A stretch of DNA of 29,888 bases from Baffinella frigidus. Its lineage: Eukaryota; Cryptophyceae; Cryptomonadales; Baffinellaceae. Where the stretch lies: the NCBI GenBank assembly GCA_026770585.1, contig MU646321.1, positions 275,521 to 305,408 on the forward strand, written 5' to 3'. Below the pieces are notes generated by a model. That model was not told the DNA's origin, ran no database searches, and was given only the letters and a program-made list of their open reading frames with translations. Made by a program: the position numbers and the translations under genes. Below are positions 1 through 7,900 of the stretch, in pieces (the first letter of the stretch is position 1; each line of letters opens with the position of its first letter).

Positions 1-3000
1 CCCCGCCCCCCCTAGAGCCGAGGGAGTTCCCCACCCGGATCCAGACAGCATCCCTGGGAAGGTCGCGCAACGTTTAGGTCTTGGAGCCATTTTGCCATTG
101 GAACCATTTAGCCCCTGGAACCATTTATTTACCTCCTGGAGCCATTCCCGGGCGCAGCAACGCGTCTTCTGTACCGCGAGACATTTTCCCGTTTCTTAAG
201 GCTCATTCTGTTTCTTAAGGCTCATACATTTCTTAAGGCTGATACATTTTCCCGTTTCTTAAGGCTCATGCCTGTTTCTTAAGGCTCATACTGTACCGCA
301 AGACACTTTCCCAAGGCGGGCCCGTTTCTTAAGGCTCACAAACGTTTGTATCACTCAACTCAAGGCGCAAGGGCCTCATTAAGGACCTGCATCGAGAGAA
401 GTAAAGAAGAAGAAGACACTCTCAGCGCGAAACGTTGCGTTTGGAATGCGGGTTCACTAGGGCGGAACGTTGCGTTTGGGCGAAACGTTGCGTTTGCGAA
501 ACGTTGCGTTTGGGATTCAGGCGTGGCACCCGGGGAGGTAGCGCTCTCGGGGGATAGAGGGTCGTCTGCGGTGTTGTTATTTTGAATAACCCCTAAGCGA
601 TGAGACCTAAGACCCTACGGTAGGCAACCCGTAGAGGCATAGGGGGGTTCCTACAGATACGGTAAGGGAAACTCGGGCACTGAGTACACGAAAATCCCTT
701 CGTAGCTCGCTGTGCGGTACCGCTAGACACTTTTCGCGCGAAACGTTGCGTTTGGGATTCGGGGTTTGCACCTGGGGAGGTAGCGCTCTCGGGGGATAGA
801 GGGTCGTCTGCGGTGTTGTCGAGGCCTGGGTAGCAGGAGGGGGTTTAGGGGTTTGAGGGTGGGGTTTTGGGGGTGGGGGTTGGGGGGTGGGGTTTGGGGT
901 TTGGGGTTTGGGGTTTAGAGTGTGGGGGTTGAGATTTTGGGGTTTAGGTTTAGGGTCTAGGGTTGAGGGTTTAGGGTTTAGGGTGTAGGGTTTAGGGATT
1001 AGGGTGTAGGGTTTAGGGTTTAGGGTGTAGGGTTTAGGGTTTAGGGTTGAAGGTTAAGGGGTCAGGGTTTCGGGTTTCGGGTTTAGCGTTTCGGGTCCAG
1101 GGTTTAGGGTTTAGGGTTTAGTGTTTAGTGTTGAGGGTTTAGGGTGTAGGGTTTGACCTGCCCAGGAGCATGAGGGGTCGAGGCCGAGGGGGACGGCGCC
1201 TGTTAGGGGATAGGGTTAGGGTTTCCACACAGCGTTTTGCAGAGTCGTTCCACGAACGGGTGAAGTATCCGGCTATAGTGGGATCAAATCAATCCTCAAG
1301 GTCCTAACCACACAGCGGACTTCGAAGGGATTTTGAACAGCCCCTGAGCGATAAGACCTAGGACCCTACGGTAGGCAACCCGTAGGGCCATAGGGGGGTT
1401 CCTACGGGCCGCACGAGGGGTCGAGGCCGAGGGGGACGGCGCCTGGTTTGGGGTTTAGGTTTGGGGTTTAGGTTTGGGGTTTAGGTTTAGGGTTTAGGGT
1501 TTATTGGGGGTTAGGGTTCTAGGGCTTAGGGTGTGGGGGTTGGAGTTTGGGGTTTAGGGTTTAGGAGTTAGGGTTTGGGGTTTGGGATTTGGGATTTGGG
1601 GTTTGAGGTTTGTGGGTTTTGGGGTAAGCTGTAAGGCTTTGGGGTTCAGGGGTTTGGGGTTTGGGGTTCAGGGGTTTGGGGTTGGGGTTCAGGGGTTTGG
1701 GATTTGGGGTTCGGGGTTTGGTGTTTGGGGTTTCGGGGTAAGGATTTAGGGTTTGGTGTTTGGTGTTTCGGGGTTAGGATTTAGGGTTTGGTGTTTAGGG
1801 TTTGGGGGTTATGATTTAGGGTTTGGTGTTGAGGGTTTGGGGGTAAGGATTTAGGGTTTGGTGTTTAGGGTTTGGGGGTTAGGATTTAGGGTTTGGTGTT
1901 TAGGGTTTGGGGGTTATGATTTAGGGTTTGGTGTTTAGGGTTTGGGGGTTGGACCGGCGCCCTCTCGAAAACACGTGTCGCGTACGACCAGGATGCACCT
2001 GGTTTGGGGTTTGGGGTTTGGGGTTTGGGTTTTGGGTTTTGGGTTTTGGGTTAGGGTTTGGGGTTTGGGGTATGAGGTTTGTGGTTTTTGGTTTGTGGTT
2101 TGGGGTTTGGAGTTTGTGGTTTGGGTTTGGGGTTTGGGGTTTGGGGTTTGGGGTTTGGGGTTTAGGGTTTAGGGTTTGTGGTTTGGGGTTTGTGGTTTGT
2201 GGTTGTGGTTGTGGTTGTGGTTTGTGGTTTGGGGTTCGGGGTTAAGGGTTTTGGGGTTTGCACCGCGTCGTCCCGAACGAGGCTGCGAGCGTAGCGAGAT
2301 GCAACAGGGCGAAGAGGATAGCGGCGAGTTCCACGACAGCAGCGACTTCACACACCGCCGGGGTATCTCCCGCTACGCACGCGTCAGAAGCCTGCGGGAA
2401 AGTTGTTTTTTGAAAAAAAAAATGGATCAGGAAAGGACTTTATGTACATGTGTTTCCACGTAGAGCAAACGTATATAGATGCAGGCACTTTATAGCTACA
2501 CGCAGAGCTTTTTTCCTGGTACACACAGGTTCCCATATCTAAGCTATTGAAACCTGTTCGGATTTAGGGTACAGAGCTGAACCTGGGGGGGACGCAGCCT
2601 ACCCCCCCCTAAACCCTTGAACCTGACCTTGAACCCTAAACCTTACACCTGCACCTATCAAGCGAAAACCTTAGCCATAAACCTGGCGGGAGAGGCAGCA
2701 CGCGTCTGCTCCACACGCGGGCGTCCCCCTCTAGTCCGTTGTGTGGGATATTAAAGTCTATACTTTTCTTGTACGTTGACCCAGCACGCATAGAGGGTAT
2801 CAAGCAGAAGGTCTCTCGGAGAACGTAGAGCCATTCCGGTAGGACTTGTCGCGTTTTTGAATTCGAGATTTCAAGATTTCAGACTTCAAAAAGGTTTTAA
2901 AGGTCGTAAAATGTTTTAAAACACACCGTTTCAAATCGCATGGTACAAATGAAGTCTGAAATTATCAAATTCCAAATTCGAAAACGCGACAAGTCCTACC

Positions 3001-6000
3001 GGAATAGCTCTAACACGCGAGCACAGCGCTAGTGTTCTGGTGAAGAGCGGAAAACCTAGCGCTCGAGAGTCCCAAGTGTCGAGTATCAAAACAACGTGCA
3101 CAGCTCTTCCCTGTCCATTTTTTTTCCGCGAAGCTCTTGGATTGTATCAGGCGCGCGCGACATGTGGAGGGCTGAACCTGCAGAGACACCCGAAGTCTGC
3201 CGCGCACACGCCCTACATCCCTAAATCCTGAACCCCAAACCTCTAGGGACATTCAGCAGATGGGTGTCACCCTCTCGGGGAAAGTGACACGCGCGTTCTG
3301 GTGAAGGGCTAACCCCTAGCGTGGTTAGTGTTTAGAGTCTAGGGTTTAGGGTCGCGCGCGCGACATGCAGAGGGCTGTACCTGCCGAGGCACGCAGCACA
3401 CGTCTCCCGACTATGTAACTGCATATAGAGATTTTAACCTGGATGGAGAGACAGCACGCGTCTGCCCCACACGCGGACACCACGCCCCATATCCCTGAAC
3501 CCTTATCCCCAAACCTGGAGGGACACGCAGCAGATGTCTGCTCCACACGCGGGCGTCGCGCGCTCGGGGAACGTGACGTGGGAGCGCGGGCACGCGGAGA
3601 TGCTCCAGATGACCGCGGAGGCCGCGAATGCCCTGTTTCGTACCCAGGGAGGAATTAATATGTATGTTTTGTACCAGGAGATGGATTAACAATAGATGTA
3701 TAGAGTATATATATCTAATTGTAGAGCGGGGGTCGCGCGTTCGGGGAACGTGACATGCGAGCGCGGACACGCGGAGATGCTCCAGATGACCGCGGACGCC
3801 ACGAAGGCCCTGTAGGGGGCCGCACCGCGCACGAATCAGTGAATTTTAGTGACGGTCTCGTGACCTCAGCTCACGAAACTCACTTGGAGAGATGGTCACA
3901 GCTCAAATTACCCCCCCCCTCCTCCCCCCAGGGTAACGTCGCGTGTTCAGGAAAGGGCTTTACAATTAGTTGTACACTATCTACATATATATTGTTGATT
4001 CGTTTCCTGATACCAGGAAGTGGATTAACACTAGATGTATCGCGTGTATAACTACTTGTACAGCCCCTTTTCTGGTGCAAAATGGTTGAGCGCGGGCACG
4101 CGGAGATGCTCCATATCACCGCAGACGCCTCGAATGCCCTGTTTTGTACCAGGGGATGAATCAACAACAGATTTATAGACTATTAAATTATTAACAATAG
4201 ATGTATAGAGTGTACAACTAATTGTAGAGCACAGAGACGCTCCATATCACCGCGGACGCCGCGAATGCCCTGTTTTGTACCAAGGGAGGAATTGATATGT
4301 ATGTTTTGTACCAGGAGATGGATTAACAATAGAAGTATAGAGTTTATATCTAATTGTAGAGCGGGGGTCGCGCGCTCGGGGAACGTACCAGGAAACGAAT
4401 TAACAACAGATGTATAGACTATAAAAGTATTAACGATAGATGTATAGAAAATACAACTAATTGTAGAGCCGTTTCACACGGGGGCGTCGCGCGCTCGGGG
4501 AACGTGACATGCGAGCGCGGGCACGCGGAGATGCTCCAGATGACCGCGGAGGCCACGAAGGCCCTGTTTTGAACCAGGAGATGGATTAACAATAGATTCA
4601 CATAAAACCGGGCAATTGTGTACCAGGAGATGGATTAACAATAGATGTACAGAGTGTATAACTACTTGTGCAGCCCTCAGTTGGTGCATTTTTTTTCACG
4701 AAGCTCCTGGTGTGTACCAGGAAACGAACCAACAACAGATGTTCCGAGAATCCGGATATTTTAGAGCTCCCTGCGTGCGAGAACGCGGGGCTCGCCCGAT
4801 AGTTTGTACCAAGCGCGGGCAGGATTAGTACCAGGAGGGGAGATGATGAGTCAACTGTACCCGACGTTCCTCGGGGACGGTGCGCGCGAGGTTCATCCGG
4901 ATGAAAGCGAGACCCGCACGGGGCAGTTGACTTACCCAGGCACGTTTTGTACCAGCGTGGTAACTAATCCGGGCAGGTTTAGTACCAGGAAAGGGAATGA
5001 TTAGTCATCCCTCCTGGAGTTCCTCCTGGATTCCACGGCCGCACGTGGGGCTCAGGCCCGGCGTGGTCACCGCAGTTGACTAACCCCCACGCTTTTTGTA
5101 CCATAAAACGAAAATATCTGCATTATTAGTACCGGGAAATGGAGGGATTAGTCAACTGCCTCGCACCCGATGCTCGCCGTGCAGAGAACGGCGCGCGCGA
5201 GGTTCATCCGGATCGAGGCGAGGCCCGCTTGGTACTCGACGAGCGTCACCCCCAGGAGGACGAGGGAGAGGGAGAGGCGTGTTATGATGGACGCGATTGT
5301 TTGCACCGCCTGTTTTGGGGGTGAGGGGTCAGGATCCCGGCTCGGCCTGAGTGGGTCTGGGCACGCCTTGGAATGTGTTTATACTGGGAACTCTTTAGTG
5401 CGTTGGACTAAAATAAGTTGGACTAAAAATACTTTTATCCGGATCGAGGCGAGGCCCGCTTGGTACTCGACGAGCGTCACCCCCAGGAGGACGAGGGAGA
5501 GGGAGAGGCGTGTTATGATGGACGCGATTATTTGCACCGCCTGCGTCAGGGTGTAGGGGTCAGGTGTAGAATTTATTTGTGTAGCTGCGGTTTGAGGGTG
5601 GTGTTTAGGAGTTGGGGTTAGGGTAAGGATCCAGGGTTTAGGGTTTGCGGGAGAGGGAGACGCGCGTTGTGAACACGGTGTGCACCGCCTGAATGTTTAA
5701 GCTTCGAGGCTGAGGTTTGAGGCCTGCTTGGTACTCGACGAGGGTTACGCCAAGGAGGACGAGGGAGAGGGGGAGGGAGACGCGTGTTGTGATGGATGCG
5801 ATTGTTTGAACCGCCTGTTTCGGGGGTTTGGGTTTTGGGTTTTGGGGTTTGGGGTTTTGGGTTGAGGGTTTGGAGTTCGGGGTTTGGGGTTCGGGGTTTG
5901 GGGTTTAGGGGGTATAATTTATTTGTGTAGCTGCGGTTCAGGGGTTGGGGTTAGGGTTCAGGGTTTAGGGTTTGAGAGAGAGAGAGAGACGCACGTTGTG

Positions 6001-7592
6001 ATCGAGAAGACAGCGTGCGCTGCCTGGGTGAGAATCTGGTGGACGTGCCAGATGGCACCGCCAGCCCTCAAGAGTGGGAGCAAACCGCCTTTTTCGAGAA
6101 CCCTGATTGAAGCTGGATGTCTTCGGATTCCGGCGACCTAGATAACAATTTCGACCCGAAGTAGACCAGATTGTGGTGGATTCGAGTAAGCCCCCCCCCC
6201 TCGGACTAAACCCTGGGGGCGAGTCGTGGTGAAAATTTCTACAGGTGACATATCCCGATCTGGCAAACTTCGGGTGGCTGGTGGATGAGAACCGGTTTCG
6301 TATCGTGTGAATTTCGATGAAAAAGGGTTTTATCTCAGAAAAGGACTTTTAGAAGTCGTTTTCCTAAGTCAACTCCCCCATAATTCCGTCAACTTATTCT
6401 TTACTCTACGCATAAGTTGACGGATTTGTAGGGGAGTTGACTTTAGGAAAAGGACTTCTAAAAGTCCTTATTTTCCGATGTCTTTTACAAGTGATTTTAC
6501 CGCGGCCGAATCGTCTCTTAAGGAAACGATTGACTTTTGATGGCGGGTTTCCCGTTTTTAGGGGATTTGTACGGGGAGTCGCCCGAAATCGGGGAGCTTT
6601 GCCGTACAAAAATAATAGAAAGACACATGCAAAAGACATCGGAAAATAAAAAGGTTGTTTTCCGATCGAATAGAAACGATCGGAAAACAACCCTTTATTT
6701 TCTGAGATTAGATTCAGACCCCTGCCAGCTGCACGATCCGCGCGACTCAGTCAGAGTGTTCGTTTCGGGTTTAGGGAAACGGAGTTTTCGGTTTTTGGCA
6801 TGCGGGTAACGATTCTAAATACCTCCCTGGTACAACAGATCCCATTCTCGAGGAATACTGAGGCTCATCTAGGTAGCTCATGGTATTCTACCAGCAGCCC
6901 TCAGAATGGGAGCACATCGTCTTTTCCTCTTTCCCTGATTTTCACCACAGGTCGTTGGGGCCCGACGACCTCCAGCACAAATCAAGGTTCTCGAAAAACA
7001 CGGTTTGCTCCCACTCTTGAGGGCAATCTGGTGATGGATACCTGTGCGGCTGGGGGTCCCGCGCCGGCGAACCCGAGCGTGGCATGCAAGCTGAGACACG
7101 CGACGGCGGCAAGGATGGGGACTGCGACGGAGGCCCGCAGCGCGAGGAGCCCCGCTCCGGAGGTGAGCGCCGCTGCGAGCTGGCAGCGCTTCCACCACAC
7201 GAAAAGCAGGAGGGCGAGAGCGGATGAGGCGGGGAGGAGCAGCAGCGTCGCGACCCCCGCGGTCGGCTGGAAGGACAGGCTGTCGATGAGCCAGGGGATG
7301 CGTGTCGCTGCCGCTGCATCTGCGGATACTGGGAGCAGAGGATCTTGTTAGGGGCTTCAACGAACGGAGGCATGCGGCAAGGACGGAAGGGGAAAAGGCA
7401 TGGATCGGAGGGGCATTGGTTCGGGGATGGCAGACCCTTACCTGCGAAGAACCCCGCGTCAACCGCGCAGAAGCAGGCCAGGAGGATTGCGAAGAGGGCC
7501 GCCAGGATCAGGAGGGTCGCGACAGAGAGCGTCGACCACCTGCGCGCAGGAGATTCACCCTCCCCCTTGACGGGTTCCTCCTGAGCCATCAT
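1..7592 (-). CDS. Multi-exon six-helix membrane protein, unknown family (3' end outside window)
   Basis: I assembled this gene from exons whose reading phases join: 7592-7442, 7328-7042, 5309-5167, 3632-3515, 2391-2264, 1998-1955, 1199-1158, 825-772 and 53-1 (minus strand). They give about 340 codons and run off the left edge. All nine exons are open, and the acceptors are AG followed by G (T for exon 2). The start MMAQEEPVKG is a true ATG. Predicted membrane helices lie near residues 22-44, 74-96, 116-140, 150-170, 187-207 and 249-271. The loop between helices 5 and 6 holds six cysteines (208, 223, 228, 229, 238, 247), which suggests disulphides in a lumenal or extracellular loop (inference). 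The tail is short and Gly/Pro/Ser-rich. I do not recognise the family; tetraspan-like or transporter-like proteins are possible. Exons 3 and 4 have many partial copies in the introns, so which copy is used is uncertain. Gene B starts divergently 309 bp away. Confidence 0.68.
191..340 (+). repeat. Short tandem repeat GTTTCTTAAGGCTCAT
   Basis: Six imperfect units, some separated by TACATTTTCCC or TACTGTACCGCAAGACA spacers. It lies in the last intron seen of the membrane-protein gene. Confidence 0.88.
428..520 (+). repeat. AAACGTTGCGTTTG repeats
   Basis: Four copies of CGAAACGTTGCGTTTG lie within 90 bp, one more at 739-754 and related forms near 12340. The core AACGTTGCGTT is partly palindromic. 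Function unknown. Confidence 0.85.
535..577 (-). repeat. Echo of exon 8 of the membrane-protein gene
   Basis: The sequence complementary to the donor-side 43 bp of exon 825-772 is repeated almost exactly. Its acceptor side is replaced by the foldback element at 583. A second echo of exon 7 lies at about 1396-1443, where the acceptor side is intact and the donor side is replaced by the same foldback family. Confidence 0.85.
583..718 (+). mobile_element. Foldback family 'CACAGCGGACT', copy 1 (left end lost)
   Basis: It shares AACCCCTAAGCGA..GACC, CCTACGGTAGG and CATAGGGGGGTTCCTAC with copies at 1309 and 14376. The right end AAAATCCCTTCGTAGC-CGCTGTG is present. Confidence 0.85.
835..1157 (+). 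repeat. TTTAGGG/TTTGGGG array (intron of minus-strand gene)
   Basis: Degenerate heptamers of the plant/algal telomere type fill the intron between exons 1199-1158 and 825-772 of the membrane-protein gene. The sense strand is C-rich. It is not a chromosome end: units are heterogeneous and genes lie on both sides. Confidence 0.9.
1309..1416 (+). mobile_element. Foldback family 'CACAGCGGACT', copy 2 (right end lost)
   Basis: It begins CACAGCGGACTTCGAAGGGA and continues as in copy 3 to TTCCTACGGGCC, where an exon-7 echo of the membrane-protein gene begins. Confidence 0.85.
1445..1950 (+). repeat. TTTAGGG/TTTGGTG array
   Basis: The array holds higher-order units such as GGATTTAGGGTTTGGTGTTT repeated six or more times from 1740 to 1950, showing local amplification of degenerate heptamers. 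Confidence 0.9.
2002..2262 (+). repeat. TTTGGGG/TTTGTGG array
   Basis: It fills the intron between exons 2391-2264 and 1998-1955. Reading it as protein gives GFGVWGLGF-type strings, which are not genes. Confidence 0.9.
2695..4570 (-). repeat. Many copies of exon 4 of the membrane-protein gene
   Basis: The full exon is 3632-3515 (AFAASAVIWSISACPRSHV, ending CCVSLQ). Acceptor-side copies start near 4570, 4275, 4142 and 3812, coding ASAVIWSISACPRS or close variants. Donor-side copies (CGADACCLS-Q|GTT) end near 3443, 3254, 3175 and 2694. Between copies lie GTACCAGGAGATGG-type repeats. Confidence 0.83.
2828..3010 (+). mobile_element. Foldback family 'GAGCCAWTCYGGTAGGACTTG', copy 1
   Basis: Nearly perfect 30-bp ends (GAGCCATTCCGGTAGGACTT) with longer imperfect arms through AATTCGA and TTTCAGACTTCA. 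The interior contains GTACCATG-like and TTTTAAAAC motifs. No ORF. Confidence 0.9.
3650..5110 (+). repeat. Dispersed GTACCAGGARATGGATTAACAA repeats
   Basis: At least eight copies of TGTACCAGGAGATGGATTAA followed by CAATAGATGTATAGAGT-TA lie between 3660 and 4740, with shorter TAGTACCAGGAAA forms to 5110. They separate exon-4 echoes. Apart from these and the echoes I see no gene here. Confidence 0.82.
5167..6025 (-). repeat. Five copies of exon 3 of the membrane-protein gene
   Basis: Acceptor plus exon start (CAG|GCGGTGCA-AC) occur with exon starts near 6018, 5814, 5688, 5545 and 5309. The 5309 copy is complete to its GTGCGA donor and codes for AVQTIASIITRLSLSLVLLG. The others stop after 40-120 bp, three of them directly at CAAACCC-type repeat. 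A degenerate donor-side fragment sits at about 4870-4905. Confidence 0.85.
6063..6148 (+). mobile_element. Half element related to the palindrome at 6896
   Basis: The 85 bp starting CCCTCAAGAGTGGGAGCAAA match the complement of 7022-6940 and, less well, 6896-6960 on the same strand. Confidence 0.82.
6152..6276 (+). repeat. Imperfect inverted repeat
   Basis: CGACCCGAAGTAGACCAGAT at 6152 is mirrored by ATCCCGATCTGGCAAACTTC at 6252. The centre is CCCCCCCCCC and GGGGGCGAG. Confidence 0.7.
6325..6710 (+). mobile_element. Nested palindromes, foldback complex
   Basis: Three hairpins lie inside one outer inverted repeat. The outer ends are GGGTTTTATCTCAGAAAA at 6325 and its near complement at 6690-6709. 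Hairpin 1 (6339-6470) has about 58-bp arms containing AAGTCAACTCCCC. Hairpin 2 (6469-6646) has ends TTATTTTCCGATGTCTTTT. Hairpin 3 (6645-6700) is AAGGTTGTTTTCCGATCG with its complement. No gene. Confidence 0.88.
6896..7022 (+). mobile_element. 127-bp palindrome just 3' of membrane-protein exon 2
   Basis: Left arm CCCTCAGAATGGGAGCACAT and right arm ending TGCTCCCACTCTTGAGGG pair over about 64 bp with mismatches. The centre is GGTCGTTGGGGCCCGACGACC. If exon 2 were not spliced at 7042, translation would end inside this element. Confidence 0.85.
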
Positions 7593-7900
7593 TCCCTAGG
7601 ACGCCGGCGTCCACGAGCGCTTCCTGGCAGCCAACTGCCTCCCTTGTTGAACCAGAACGGGGAGATTGGGCCGTGGACCACGAATAGGACTTTTAAAAGG
7701 ATTTTAATTTGTGGTCAAATTTCACCCGGAAATACGATTTCGGGGACCATCGATGTGATTTTGGTGTATCTTAAGGTTATACATTGTGAAGTTACTGCTA
7801 TGAAAGGCCAATATGAACAGCCTCTAATCCTTAATATACCCCAAAATCGTATTCCTCAGAAAACTCGCCGTGATGAAATTTGACCATCAAATTTGAGCCA
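7593..7900 (+). promoter_or_regulatory. Divergent intergenic region with foldback element (7708-7888)
   Basis: It separates the ATGs of the membrane-protein gene and the PhyH gene, so it should hold both promoters or 5' leaders. Most of it is a foldback element: left arm GTGGTCAAATTTCACCCGGA (7724), right arm ending near GATGAAATTTGACCATC (7888), with ATACGATTTCGGGG and CCCCAAAATCGTAT inside. No TATA box is recognised. Confidence 0.6.

Noticed and set aside
191-340. CRISPR-like array of GTTTCTTAAGGCTCAT units
   Set aside because: Units are 16 bp with irregular or no spacers, in eukaryotic intron DNA with no cas genes.
1928-2245. ORFs rich in GFGVWGLGF and similar
   Set aside because: They are translations of TTTGGGG/TTTAGGG heptamers in a non-multiple-of-three register. 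The same strings occur wherever the repeat is open, for example 9133-9339 and 15466-15745.
835-2260. A true telomere or chromosome end
   Set aside because: The heptamers are heterogeneous, interrupted by phase-consistent exons and recur throughout the window in both orientations.
3010-4690. Minus-strand ORFs such as those reading KQGIRGLRGHLEHLRVPAL
   Set aside because: They are the alternative frame of the exon-4 pieces. Only the AFAASAVIW frame joins in phase to the next exon; the other meets a stop at once.
7302-7883. 193-codon plus-strand ORF
   Set aside because: It overlaps exon 1 and the exon 2 start of the minus-strand membrane gene, whose frame gives hydrophobic helices and matched splice phases.
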